Positions 43,511 through 53,700 of a DNA stretch of 64,000 nucleotides are shown here, piece after piece (position 1 is the stretch's first letter; every line of letters starts with the position of its first letter). Position numbers and translations under genes: made by a program. The notes below the pieces were generated by a model. That model was given only the letters and a program-made list of their open reading frames with translations. It did no database searches and was not told the origin of the DNA. Source of the DNA: Paenibacillus lupini (GTDB lineage Bacteria; Bacillota; Bacilli; Paenibacillales; Paenibacillaceae). The stretch is taken from contig NZ_JAASRW010000002.1 in NCBI RefSeq assembly GCF_011761355.1, positions 124,001 to 188,000 on the forward strand, read 5' to 3'.

Positions 43511-44386
43511 ATGGGCATGACAAGAGGCGAGAAATGGTTTATGTCAGCAAACGTCTTATTTTTTATCGTGTTAATGGTGATCATGGTCTATCCGTTCTGG
43601 TATATGATTATGGGCTCGCTTAGTGATTCTTCCCTGACGGCGGATGGGGGATTATTCCTCCTTCCCGCAGGTTTTTCCTTCTCGGCTTATTTGGCTGTAT
43701 TCCAGAACGTATCGATCTTGTCCGGCTTTAAGGTGACGCTGATAACGACGGTTGCAGGTGCGTTTCTTGGGACGTTCTTGTCGGCGGCAATGGCGTATGC
43801 CTTATCCAAAAAACGGCTTCGTGGTCAGGGCATCGTTCTATTCCTTGTCTTGTTCACGATGCTGTTCAGCGGAGGGATGATTCCTTCCTATCTGCTGGTA
43901 AAAGAGCTTCATATGGTTGACAGCTACGGGGCGCTGATCCTGCCTGGATTAATGAGCGCATGGAACATATTCGTCATGATTGGATTTATGCGCGGACTTC
44001 CGGAAGAGGTTGAGGAAGCTGCAAAGATTGATGGAGCGAATGATCTAGGGATCTTTTTCCGAATTGTACTGCCACTTTCCAAGCCTGTGCTTTCAACCGT
44101 TGGTCTATTTATCGCCGTCGGCTATTGGAATGATTTCTTCTCTTCCGTGCTGTATGCGACAAATAAGGATATGTGGCAGCTGCAGATGGTACTGAAGGAT
44201 TTGATCAGCAACACTTCTGCTGCAATCTCTCAGGCTGGTATTGCGATTAGTGTACAGCAAGAGGTGAATGCTTTTACCGTTAAGATGGCTTCCATTATCG
44301 TATCTTCATTACCGATTCTGATCGTTTATCCGTTCTTGCAGAAGCATTTTGTAAAAGGTGCACTAATCGGTTCGGTAAAGGGGTGA
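43511..44386 (+). CDS. Oligosaccharide ABC permease, YtcP type
   Basis: 291 residues with six hydrophobic stretches, EAA loop EAAKIDGANDLGIFFRIVLP and the C-terminal FLQKHFVKGALIGSVKG motif of YtcP proteins. It ends six bases before the next coding region, so the transporter and the catabolic genes after it (44393-48818) form one transcript. Confidence 0.92.
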   Translation: MGMTRGEKWFMSANVLFFIVLMVIMVYPFWYMIMGSLSDSSLTADGGLFLLPAGFSFSAYLAVFQNVSILSGFKVTLITTVAGAFLGTFLSAAMAYALSKKRLRGQGIVLFLVLFTMLFSGGMIPSYLLVKELHMVDSYGALILPGLMSAWNIFVMIGFMRGLPEEVEEAAKIDGANDLGIFFRIVLPLSKPVLSTVGLFIAVGYWNDFFSSVLYATNKDMWQLQMVLKDLISNTSAAISQAGIAISVQQEVNAFTVKMASIIVSSLPILIVYPFLQKHFVKGALIGSVKG

Positions 44387-44392
44387 TGAGGG

Positions 44393-45781
44393 GTGCAAAC
44401 AGATACACAGCAAGTCGTTCGAGTCGATAGCGACAATGTACTTACTTCTTATTATTGTGGCGTCGGCTTCGAATGGGATCCGTCTGACGATCACGATTAT
44501 ACAGAAGAGCAGTGGCAGACGATATTTCGGCGGGTCGCGTACACGCGTGTTCCGATCATTCGGCTGATGCTGCGAGCGGCTTCCTATGTTACAGGCTGGG
44601 ATGAAGCGGGTAATCCGATCTATGATTGGGAGTCCGCGCATATGCGCAGGGTGTATCGTATTCTCGACTTTTGCGAGGAGCATCGGATCGACGTCATTAT
44701 CGGCGAATGGAGCCGTAGTCCCGAAATTGGTATTACTGTTTCCGACAATCCTGTCTGGGCAGAGTTAATCGGTGATTTTCTGGCGTATATGCTTGATGTT
44801 CGACGGTATACGGTGCTGCGTTATTACAATTTCATTAATGAGCCGAATGGCTATTGGGCAACGGAAGACGGTGACCGGTTTGCCATTTGGTCAAGAGGTT
44901 TGCGCAACCTTGAGGGTATTATGAGAAAGCGTCAGTTATGGGGCAGAATTGAGCTGCTGGGTCCGGACTCCTCTAATCAGGATGAGTGGGTAGATTGGTC
45001 TGTTCATGAGCATGGTTCGATCTTGTCAGCTTATGATGTACATCGTTATGTCATGGATGAGGATATTCGAAGTGGAGAAATGGAGCGGCAGATTCGAATG
45101 AAGCGCAGCTACATCGACGAGCATGATCCGGAAGGAGCTTCGAAGTCTTATCTGATGACTGAAGCGGGGATTGTGGAGGGGAAGGATGAGCTCCATGATC
45201 AGCAGCCACGTGTAAAGACGTTTGAGTACGGCGTCCTGATGGCTGACTTTACGATTCAATCTATTCTCGGCGGGCAAGCAGGGATGATTGCTTGGATGCT
45301 GGATGATTCGATGCATCGGGCACCGGGTTACACAAGAGGCTCGGGCGAGCTGAAAACATGGGGCTTCTGGAATACGATTGGTCCTGTAGAAGAGCAGGCA
45401 CTTCGACCGTGGTATTATCCAATGTCGCTATTGTCCAGATACATGCCAAGAGGATGCCGAACCGTTCGTGTAGATCTTGGCAACAGACCGCTGGTGAGAG
45501 GTGCTGCGGCATTTGCGGATAATGGTGTAACAGTAGCAATTGTGAATGAAGGTTCTGAGTCTATGCAGCTCACCCTTGTGATGTCTGGCGTGCATGAGAT
45601 TCGAACGCTTACGGAATATGTATATGCCGATTCATTGCGTCCTGCTGATCGAGATGGTTTTCCTGTTCCTGCAAGCCTGCGCAGTGATGTAAATCTGGAT
45701 GCGGGCATCAAGGTCACGATACCGGCATGCAGCTTCGTTCTTCTCACTTCCATGTCCATTGCTGAAGAGTGGATGCAGTGA
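44393..45781 (+). CDS. Cytoplasmic clan GH-A glycoside hydrolase, family unassigned
   Basis: 462 residues without signal peptide. A TIM-barrel retaining glycosidase is indicated by YNFINEPNG (acid/base Glu150 after Asn149, the clan GH-A NE motif) and LMTEAGIVEG (nucleophile Glu257), about 107 residues apart, and by GMIAWMLDDSMH before the barrel end. The C-terminal part is a small beta domain. The family could be GH5- or GH39-like, but neither is certain. The start is GTG 44393; no in-frame ATG lies near. It directly follows the YtcP-type permease and precedes an epimerase, so it should act on the imported oligosaccharide. Confidence 0.72.
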   Translation: MQTDTQQVVRVDSDNVLTSYYCGVGFEWDPSDDHDYTEEQWQTIFRRVAYTRVPIIRLMLRAASYVTGWDEAGNPIYDWESAHMRRVYRILDFCEEHRIDVIIGEWSRSPEIGITVSDNPVWAELIGDFLAYMLDVRRYTVLRYYNFINEPNGYWATEDGDRFAIWSRGLRNLEGIMRKRQLWGRIELLGPDSSNQDEWVDWSVHEHGSILSAYDVHRYVMDEDIRSGEMERQIRMKRSYIDEHDPEGASKSYLMTEAGIVEGKDELHDQQPRVKTFEYGVLMADFTIQSILGGQAGMIAWMLDDSMHRAPGYTRGSGELKTWGFWNTIGPVEEQALRPWYYPMSLLSRYMPRGCRTVRVDLGNRPLVRGAAAFADNGVTVAIVNEGSESMQLTLVMSGVHEIRTLTEYVYADSLRPADRDGFPVPASLRSDVNLDAGIKVTIPACSFVLLTSMSIAEEWMQ

Positions 45782-45796
45782 GGGAGGGGTGGGCTT

Positions 45797-46648
45797 TTGA
45801 AGGTTGCAGTTACAGGAGGTAATGGAAGAATCGGCAGTCAGGTCATTGTCGAATTGCTCGCGTTTGGCCATGAAGCTGTGTGTATTGACCGGGAGCTGCC
45901 AGTCAAACGGATTTGCCCAACGAAGATCGTAGATCTGACTAAGCTGGGTGAAGTGTATGGAGCACTGCGGGGAATGGATGCAGTTATCCATCTTGCAGGC
46001 ATCAATGCGCCGGGCACTTATCCGGATGAAGTGGTATTTATGAACAATACACTTTCTACTTATCATGTACTGGATGCGGCGGCTGGACTTGGTATAAGGA
46101 AAGCGGCTTGTGCTTCCAGCGAATCTATTTATGGTTATTGTTATGCAGAAAAGAGGTTCGATCCGCGATTCCTTCCAGTTGATGAATCACATCCGCTGCT
46201 GCCGCAAGACAGTTATGGACTGTCCAAAATCGCAGGAGAACAGGCTGCTAGCATGATTTTTCACCGTACCGGCATGCAAATTGTGAATCTCCGATTCGGC
46301 CATGTTGCACTGCCTGATGAATACGACTGGTTGTCCACTTATACGCGTGCTGAGCGGTTTTTGTGGAGCCATGTTGATGTGCGCGATGCGGCAGCCGCAT
46401 GCCGATTAGCTGTTGAGGCAGAAGGGCTTGGTTGTGAAACGATGAATATAGCTGCGGATGATACCTGCTCTTTGCTTCCTAATGCGGAGCTGCTTCATCG
46501 GTACTATCCGAATGTGACCGATATTAAACAAGACTTTTCCGGTCATCGGGCTTGGACGAGTAATGCAAAGGCGAAGAAGCTGCTTGGCTGGGCGCCGGTT
46601 CATAACTGGCGGAGCGGACAATTGAGCGGGAATGAGGAGTGTAAATGA
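45797..46648 (+). CDS. NAD-dependent epimerase/dehydratase
   Basis: Extended SDR of 283 residues. The TGGNGRIGSQ nucleotide loop begins at residue 6, the LAGI block and YGLSK (Tyr/Lys catalytic pair) are present, and the C-terminal lobe is short. Relatives include uronate dehydrogenase and nucleotide-sugar epimerases; in this catabolic operon a uronate- or sugar-oxidising role is plausible. The start is TTG 45797 behind GGGAGGGG, and the stop overlaps the next ATG by four bases. Confidence 0.85.
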   Translation: MKVAVTGGNGRIGSQVIVELLAFGHEAVCIDRELPVKRICPTKIVDLTKLGEVYGALRGMDAVIHLAGINAPGTYPDEVVFMNNTLSTYHVLDAAAGLGIRKAACASSESIYGYCYAEKRFDPRFLPVDESHPLLPQDSYGLSKIAGEQAASMIFHRTGMQIVNLRFGHVALPDEYDWLSTYTRAERFLWSHVDVRDAAAACRLAVEAEGLGCETMNIAADDTCSLLPNAELLHRYYPNVTDIKQDFSGHRAWTSNAKAKKLLGWAPVHNWRSGQLSGNEECK

Positions 46649-47373
46649 AGGGGAAAGTCGCATGCGTAACTGGCGCAGACCGCGGGCTTGGCTATGAGCT
46701 GGCGATTGCGCTGGCTCGAAAAGGGTATATGGTATTCGCTGGCCGTTATATGACGGAATGGACAGCACTGGATCATATTCCGGCTGAGCTTAGTTCGTTG
46801 ATCACGCCAATTTTATTGGATATTTCAAATGAATATAGTGCTTTGCGTGCCGCAAGTACAATTGAGGATCAGTACGGCAAGCTGGATTTGCTTGTGAATA
46901 ATGCTGGGATTGCAGGCAACCACGACAGCTCTGTATTTGGCGGTATCGATTATGAGCTGATTCGCAGAATGTATGAAGTGAATACGCTTGGACCGCTGCG
47001 CATGACGCAGGCTTTAAGCGGCTTACTTGTGCAAGGTGATGACAAACTTGTCGTTAATATTTCGTCAGAAGCAGGCCAAATCAACCAGACCTGGCGGGAG
47101 GGCTGGTATGGCTACTGTATGTCGAAGGCGGCGCTGAACGTGCAGACGAACATCGTACATAATGAGCTGCGTAGTCGAGGTGGGAAAGCGATCGCCATTC
47201 ATCCGGGATGGATGAAAACGTATATGGGCGGCAAACGCAATGAGAATGCCGCGATAGAAGCTGAAGAGGCTGCCAGCGGAATCGTGGATATTATTATTCG
47301 TTACGCGTTGGAGGAGAACGAAACCGCCCATCCGCCATTTGTTGATTATGCAGGCAATGAAATGCATTGGTAG
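46645..47373 (+). CDS. Short-chain dehydrogenase/reductase
   Basis: Classical SDR of 242 residues with TGADRGLG near residue 10, NNAG, a NISSEAG serine and YCMSK (Tyr-Lys pair) intact. Translation is coupled to the upstream epimerase. Together the two dehydrogenases may oxidise and reduce successive intermediates of the imported sugar. The substrate cannot be named. Confidence 0.88.
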   Translation: MKGKVACVTGADRGLGYELAIALARKGYMVFAGRYMTEWTALDHIPAELSSLITPILLDISNEYSALRAASTIEDQYGKLDLLVNNAGIAGNHDSSVFGGIDYELIRRMYEVNTLGPLRMTQALSGLLVQGDDKLVVNISSEAGQINQTWREGWYGYCMSKAALNVQTNIVHNELRSRGGKAIAIHPGWMKTYMGGKRNENAAIEAEEAASGIVDIIIRYALEENETAHPPFVDYAGNEMHW

Positions 47374-47393
47374 TTGCTTAGGAGGGGATAGTG

Positions 47394-48176
47394 ATGGCTT
47401 TTTTACAAGTTCAGTTTTTCTCCGAAACGCTGCGGCAGGGATGCTCTATGAATGTAATCTTGCCTGAGCGGTATCATCGTCCGTCTGAGCCATTTGTGCA
47501 GCCCTATCCTGTGTTGTACTTGCTTCATGGCGCATCAGACGATCATTCCGCATGGCAGCGTAATACTTCGATTGAGCAGTATGCAGCTGAAAAGGGAATA
47601 GCGGTAATTATGCCTTCTGTGCAGTACAGCTTCTATTCCGATATGAAGCATGGCTATGATTATTTTACCTATATAGCCGAAGAGTTGCCGCAGATCGTAA
47701 AATCGTTTTTCCCTATTTCAGAGCGGCGGGAGGATACATTTGCGATTGGTTTGTCGATGGGCGGGTACGGAGCATTTAAGTTAGGTGTTAGTTACCCGCA
47801 GAGGTATGCTGCAGTCGCCAGCTTGTCCGGAAGTCTCGATCAGCGTACGCGTCTTGAGGGAAAGGCCTTGTTCAACAATACGGTTTTCTCCAAGCAGGCT
47901 ATGTTGACATTTGGCTCGTATGAGGAATATGTGGGCAGCGACAACAATATCGGGCAGCTGTTGGAGCGGCGATTGGCAGAAGGTGTGACAATGCCTTCCT
48001 TTTATCAGGCATGCGGAACCAATGATCATAACTACGAGATTAATCAGTCCTTCCACGAAATCTTTCATAACCGTATCAATCTATTATATGAAGTGGAGTC
48101 AGGTGCGGGTCATGATTGGGAGTTCTGGGACAAGTATGTGAGGCGGGCGGTGGATTGGCTGCCATTACGGAAGTAA
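47394..48176 (+). CDS. Alpha/beta-hydrolase esterase (FrmB/acetyl-esterase-like)
   Basis: 260-residue cytoplasmic esterase of the D-type family (PF00756-like). YLLHGASDDHSAW is the oxyanion region, GLSMGGYGA carries the nucleophilic Ser, and HDWEFWD the catalytic His. Similar enzymes deacetylate xylo- or manno-oligosaccharides or hydrolyse S-formylglutathione. Being inside a glycan operon, a carbohydrate esterase role is favoured. The start is ATG 47394 behind GGAGGGG; the preceding GTG is in frame but less likely. Confidence 0.87.
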   Translation: MAFLQVQFFSETLRQGCSMNVILPERYHRPSEPFVQPYPVLYLLHGASDDHSAWQRNTSIEQYAAEKGIAVIMPSVQYSFYSDMKHGYDYFTYIAEELPQIVKSFFPISERREDTFAIGLSMGGYGAFKLGVSYPQRYAAVASLSGSLDQRTRLEGKALFNNTVFSKQAMLTFGSYEEYVGSDNNIGQLLERRLAEGVTMPSFYQACGTNDHNYEINQSFHEIFHNRINLLYEVESGAGHDWEFWDKYVRRAVDWLPLRK

Positions 48177-48197
48177 GGGATGGGGGGATTTAAGGTT

Positions 48198-48818
48198 ATG
48201 CGTGTTGGGGTAATCTGTCATGATGAGTGGCATCCAGCGGAGGTCGTTCAGCAAGGCTTCACCAAGCTTGCAAATGATCAATACGAGTTTGATTATATCG
48301 AGCATGCAAAAGATTGGTCGGAAGCATGGATGAATCAATGTGAGTTGATCGTTTTGGCTAAGTCCAATCGTGTTTCGGCCTCGGATCGTACGCCTTGGTT
48401 AACGATGGAGGTGCAAGGCTGTTTTCAGGCTTTTGTTGAAAAAGGGAAGGGGCTTTTTGTTATCCATGCGGGTACGGTTGGCTACCTTGAAGAGCCGTTG
48501 TTCCGTAGCCTAATCGGCGGAGGATTCCGTTCGCATCCTGCTCCCGATCAGGTTGTACTTCGACCTGCGGCCGAACTCGAGCCTTTCGTTGTCCATGATG
48601 AACATTACCAAATGGCATTTGAATCAGGAGACGTATTTCTGACCTCGGAATCTGCATGCGGCAGCTATCCCGCTGGATGGCGTCGCAAACAGGGGCTCGG
48701 GAGGGTCGCTGTGTTGACACCAGGTCACTATGTAGAAGTATGGCAGCATCCCTCTTATCAAAAGCTGCTGAAGCGTGAGCTGGATTGGTGCGCAGGTGAA
48801 CGTCTGAATCGAAGTTGA
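48198..48818 (+). CDS. ThuA-like domain protein
   Basis: 206-residue protein of the ThuA class I glutaminase-amidotransferase-like fold: MRVGVICHDEWHPAEVV, GLFVIHAGTVGY, GGGFRSHPAP, HDEHYQM and GLGRVAVLTPGHYVEVW. ThuA was described in trehalose/maltitol utilisation and works with dehydrogenases. Its biochemical role is poorly defined, possibly conversion of 3-keto sugars. The start is set at ATG 48198, ten bases after GGGGGG; an ATG at 48180 is possible. It is last in the operon and is followed by a strong hairpin. Confidence 0.8.
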   Translation: MRVGVICHDEWHPAEVVQQGFTKLANDQYEFDYIEHAKDWSEAWMNQCELIVLAKSNRVSASDRTPWLTMEVQGCFQAFVEKGKGLFVIHAGTVGYLEEPLFRSLIGGGFRSHPAPDQVVLRPAAELEPFVVHDEHYQMAFESGDVFLTSESACGSYPAGWRRKQGLGRVAVLTPGHYVEVWQHPSYQKLLKRELDWCAGERLNRS

Positions 48819-48838
48819 CTGGCTTTTATTGCAAATAA

Positions 48839-48890
48839 CAAATAGCCCCCTGAGATAAAGCTTTATAGCTAGAAGAGAGGGGGCTATTTG
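48839..48890. terminator. Perfect 13-bp hairpin
   Basis: CAAATAGCCCCCT (48839-48851) pairs perfectly with AGGGGGCTATTTG (48878-48890) around a 26-base loop. It ends the 40867-48818 operon. Confidence 0.75.
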
Positions 48891-48902
48891 CTGTGCTATT
48901 CG

Positions 48903-48946
48903 AAAGGAGGTGGTCTATGAACAGCTCAATTCGGATGTTTGTATGA
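48903..48946 (+). other. Orphan Shine-Dalgarno with nine-codon frame
   Basis: AAAGGAGGTGG (48903-48913) is followed by ATG at 48917 and a nine-codon frame (MNSSIRMFV) ending TGA 48944-48946, 25 bases before the GH26 start. It may be a leader peptide or an mRNA-stabilising ribosome site. Confidence 0.45.
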
Positions 48947-48971
48947 TTTTATCCTAAACGGAGGTGTAGCA

Positions 48972-50363
48972 ATGATTAAAAAATTAGGTTTGACATGGGT
49001 CGTATTATGTTTGGCATTAACGGGTTTTATCGGCAGTTCATGGATTAGTTCAGATCATGCATCAGCAGCGCCGAATATCGCATACAACAGACCGGTAACA
49101 GTCTCTTCGACAGAATCCTCCAGTTATCCGGGCTCTTATGCGGTGGATGCAAATGGCAATACGCGATGGTCTTCGTCTTACGCTGATCAGCAATGGATGA
49201 TTGTTGATCTGGGTTCCAATCAGACCGTAGCAAGTGTTGCGGTAGCATGGGAAGCGGCTTATGCCTCACAATTTCAAATTCAGACTTCTACGAACAATTC
49301 AACTTGGACGACAGTCTACTCCAATTACAGCGGAACAGGCGGCAAGAATACGATTAACTTTATGGCTACAACCGCGAGATATGTGAAAATCTACTGTATT
49401 CAGCGAGCGACAGCATATGGCTTCTCGATCATCGAATTCGAAATCTATGGAAGCGCTTCAACAGATAAGGTTGGTGTGCTCGACTATTTGAAGAGCATTG
49501 ACGGCAGCAAGACGGTCATAGGTATCCATAATCGTGAACCGAATTCGAACCCAGCTGTACAAACAAATCAGGCTAATAGTGTTGCTGGGCGTTATCCAGG
49601 ACTTTGGAGCGGTGATTTTCTCTTCTCATCCAGTGATGTAAGTAATCGTTGGACTATGATTGAAGAAGCGAAAAATCAATTCAAAAACGGTGCGATCGTC
49701 CAGCTGATGATGCATGTCACCCCGCCAACACAATCCGATGCCGGTAGCTGGGATGGTGGTGTTGTCAGCGAGCTTTCCAATACGCAATGGACGGACTTAA
49801 TTACGAATGGCGGCACGCTGAATAATGCATGGAAAGCGCGGCTGGATACGTACGCGACTTATCTGCAATACCTCGAGGATAACCAGGTAACGGTTCTGTT
49901 CCGTCCGTTCCACGAGATGAACCAGAGCCAGTTCTGGTGGGCAGGGCGTTCGGGATCAAATGGGACAGCTGCACTGTACCGCTTGACGCATGACTATCTT
50001 GTGAATACGAAAGGACTGACCAATTTAGTCTGGGTATGGGACATGCAGGATCTGGATCTGAGTTGGAGCGGGTATAACCCTGGAGCCGGTTATTGGGATA
50101 TCTTTGCACTGGACGTTTATAACTCGGATGGCTTCACGACAACGAAGTACAATACGGCCTTAAGCGTTGCAGGTGGAAAGCCAATTGCGATTGGCGAGTG
50201 TGCAGTGCTTCCGACGACCAGCCAGCTTGCAGCTCAACCGAAATGGGTATTTGCAATGAGTTGGGCGGAGCTTACGTTCAGCAGCAATACGAATGCTCAG
50301 ATTCAAGCGTTGTATGGAGCATCTAATGTGATTACGAGAGATGAATTACCTGCTCTGAAATAG
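48972..50363 (+). CDS. Secreted endo-beta-mannanase, CBM32-GH26
   Basis: 463-residue exported enzyme: signal peptide (1-32, ASAAPN), CBM32/F5-8 type C domain (about 35-162; SYAVDANGNTRWSSSYADQQW to FSIIEFEIYG) and GH26 catalytic barrel (about 170-460). The acid/base is Glu315 (FRPFHEMN) and the nucleophile Glu409 (AIGECAVLP). QFWWAGRSGSNGTAALYR is typical of GH26 mannanases. It would hydrolyse mannan backbone outside the cell. The start is ATG 48972 behind GGAGG; an in-frame TTG at 48939 lies in the leader frame. It carries the same CBM32 type as the three propeller proteins. Confidence 0.92.
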   Translation: MIKKLGLTWVVLCLALTGFIGSSWISSDHASAAPNIAYNRPVTVSSTESSSYPGSYAVDANGNTRWSSSYADQQWMIVDLGSNQTVASVAVAWEAAYASQFQIQTSTNNSTWTTVYSNYSGTGGKNTINFMATTARYVKIYCIQRATAYGFSIIEFEIYGSASTDKVGVLDYLKSIDGSKTVIGIHNREPNSNPAVQTNQANSVAGRYPGLWSGDFLFSSSDVSNRWTMIEEAKNQFKNGAIVQLMMHVTPPTQSDAGSWDGGVVSELSNTQWTDLITNGGTLNNAWKARLDTYATYLQYLEDNQVTVLFRPFHEMNQSQFWWAGRSGSNGTAALYRLTHDYLVNTKGLTNLVWVWDMQDLDLSWSGYNPGAGYWDIFALDVYNSDGFTTTKYNTALSVAGGKPIAIGECAVLPTTSQLAAQPKWVFAMSWAELTFSSNTNAQIQALYGASNVITRDELPALK

Positions 50364-50757
50364 TAGCTGTTCAACAAATTTCAACTTTATATTAGGTTTT
50401 TATTGTTTTTCCAGAGGGGGATTGGGCTTGAATACCCAGATCCCCTCATTGGGTGGTAACAGTTTTATGGCGGGAATAATGGGATTTCGACAAATTGGAT
50501 TAGGTTTGTTGTTCGGGTTATAAAATTCGGGGGCAAAAGGATATGGATATCAGCCGATAATTTTTAATTTAAATTTAAATAAAATATTGACTAAAGTTTA
50601 ATTAAAAGTATAATAAAAATTGAAATAAATTAAATCCTGGAAATGCTGAATTTATTTCGCGAGGGTCAAATGCAAGACAGCCGCTTCACTATTCAATTGA
50701 ATTGTAAGCGTTAACAAATTGATGGATTTATTTATTATTTTATTAGGAGTGAATGAT
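50364..50757 (+). promoter_or_regulatory. 394-bp control region of the SLH-GH5 gene
   Basis: A GC-rich hairpin at 50414-50447 (GAGGGG.AT.GGG / CCC.AT.CCCCTC, no T-run) follows GH26. A promoter TTGACT (50587-50592) with 16 bases to TATAAT (50609-50614) contains GTTTAATTAAA and precedes TTGAAATAAATTAAA (50620-50634). A perfect cre, TGTAAGCGTTAACA (50703-50716), lies about 85 bases into the leader, where CcpA could act as a roadblock. Confidence 0.7.
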
Positions 50758-53700
50758 GTGAACGAACGTAAAAGCAAGTCGAAACGCAAATGGCCGCTTC
50801 TGCTCGTTACGGCGCTGTTAGCTGGTATGCTGGCTCCGGTTGCTGGTGGTCAGTCAGCGAAAGCTTCGAGCGATGAGGGCGAAGCATCCGTGTTTACGGA
50901 TTTTATTACAGCCGATGGCGACAAGCTGATGGATGGAACGAAGGAGTTTCGTTTTGCCTCGCTGAACTATCCGGGAGGAATGAGTGATCCGGCCTTCTCT
51001 CAAGAGGATGCACTTCGTACGATTGCAGCAATTGGCGGCAATGTGACAAGGACCTATGTGCCGTCAGTTAAGCGATACGATAATTCAAATGCAGGCAGCG
51101 CGTTTGTACTTGGTCCGGATGAAGAAGGTGTCATGCAATTTAATGAAGCTGGATTCGTTAAGCTCGATAATCTGCTGGCGCTAGCCAATAAGTACGGTGT
51201 AAGGGTTGTGATTCCGTTTGTTGACCAATGGCAATGGGTAGGTGGAATTGAGAGTTACGTTAACTTCCGCTATCCGGGAACAATCAGCGGTGATGCTGCT
51301 AATGATCCGGATGCATGGAAATTTTATACCGATCCGCTTGTGATCTCTGATTTCAAGCAAGTGATTCATTACATGATGAACCGCGTGAACACGATTACAG
51401 GTGTGAAATACAAGGATGACAAGGCCATTCTGGCATGGGAGACGGGGAATGAGCTGGGCGGTTACAACCAGGATAAGTTCCCGCAAGCATGGACAACGGA
51501 AATTGCCGACTACGTAAGAAATACGGAGAACCCTAGCCAACTGCTGCTGGATGGCCGGTTCGCAGTGAATAACGATTCACTGGAAGATCCGAATGTCGAC
51601 ATCGTAGGGGATCACTTCTACACAGGTAACTTCATCGATCGTATTAATGCGGACAGCGCAGCTGCTGCCGGCAAGAAGCCTTATATTCTTGGTGAATTTG
51701 GACTTTATACGACTGGTGCTCCTGTCGAAGCGCTTTACAATGCTGCTTTGAAAAATGGCACAGACGGCATTATGATCTGGTCGCTTCGTCCTCATAAGGA
51801 CAGCGGCGGCTTCTATTGGCATGATGAAGATCCGGGTAACTGGGCTTCCTATCACTGGCCGGGCTTCTCGTCCGGAGATTATTACGGGGAAACGGATATT
51901 ATCCGTACGGTATACAAGTATGCGCACTATATGAATGAGAACGATGTGGCTATGACATCAGACGTTCCTGCCATTCCTGCGCCTGCTAATGCACCAATGC
52001 TGTTCCCGATTACTTCGGTAGCAGATATCAAATGGCAAGGCTCGGTAGGTGCTTCGGGTTATGAAGTACAGCGTACCGAGAACGGCGACGACTGGACAAC
52101 GGTAACGACTGACTTCTCGGATGGCGGACGCGCCGGAACACCTGCGTTTCATGATGAACAAGCATTAAGCGGTGTGACTTACACCTATCGCGTACGTGGT
52201 GTAAATGAATCAGGTGTGTCCCCTTGGTCTAATGAAGTAAGTGCAACAGCAGAGCATGTCATTATTGATGAGATGAGTCTGCTGCAGAGGGATGCACAGA
52301 AACGCAAAACTTATGTGTATGATCAGTCTTCGAATGTACAGACCAGTTCTTCGGTTGGCAGTGAAGTAGGGATAGGGTTCAAAGCATATGTGTCGACTTC
52401 CAACCCAGGCTATCTGATCTACGCTTCTCCGGTTCCGATGAACAAAGCTTCGGTTACCTTTACGGGCACGGGAGCAATCCGCTGGTTTGCCTCTTCTTCG
52501 AATGGCAACTATACGGAAATTCAGCCTGTCGTGAATGGTTCGGTATCATCTGTCGATCAGCTTCCGGCTGATACACGCTTCATTAAGTTTGTTATTCCGG
52601 GGAGCAACTCGGTGCAGATTGATAACATTCAAATGGAGTATACGTACGATGGAACAGACTTCCAAAGTGTTTCGCCAATTCAGCGAAACGGATTTGTTAT
52701 AGATCATACTTTTGCTGGGACGACCTTTAGTCAGACTTCCAATCTCGTGATGAAGGGCGAACAGCCTTACACGGATAACAACAAGACGCTTGGACGCACA
52801 GACGGAAGCACTGGTGAAGTCGTCTATCAGGTAGGCGGAGATATGACCTCATATCGGTTTACGACCTATGCCAATTCCAACAGTACGCTGTCTTTCCTTG
52901 CTTCCATTGACGGCGATAATTATGTACCGGTTCATCCGATTGTCAGCCAAACCGCAACTAGTGAAGGCTGGAATAAGGTGATCTATACCGACTTTGCTCT
53001 GCCGGCATCTACGCGATATTTGAAGGCTGTCTATCCGGCAACAGCAGATGGCGAATCACCAGCTATTAGCCAAGTGGAGATCGGGTATGGTTCGAACCTA
53101 ATTCCGCTTACAGACAAAGCCCCTGCTAACGTGTTTGAAGATGGGGAATACGACTACGGGGTAGATGATAAAATCAAAGCGCGTTATACCACTAACGCGA
53201 ACGGGGACAGCATCGGCATCGCCCTGGATACAACAAATAAGAACCATGGCAATTACGGGGTGAAAGTAGACTATGCCTTTGATTCCTCTTATTATGCGGG
53301 CTTGTCCCGTTCGCTTGGCGATGTAGATTTGTCTGGATTTGACTCGCTACATGCATGGGTGAAGCCGGACGGATCCTCGAATAAACTGTCGTTCCAGCTG
53401 ACAATGACGGACAATCACGTATATGAAGCGCCTTTGACGCTCGCAGGTAATGCGGGGCGGACAGTTGAGATCAAATTATCCGAATTTGTTCAGCCTGAAT
53501 GGAATGTGACGGCTTATGGCAGCAAAGCGATTGAGCTGTCGCATGTAAAGGAATTTGCGATCTATGTCAGCAGTGGAACAAATGCGGCAGCTAATTCAGG
53601 TGTCATTTATTTGGATGATATCCGCATGGCGAATGCTTCCAAGCTGGATAACTTCGAAGGTTATGGCGGCTATAATGCGCTTATTAACAAGGCTTTCTCG

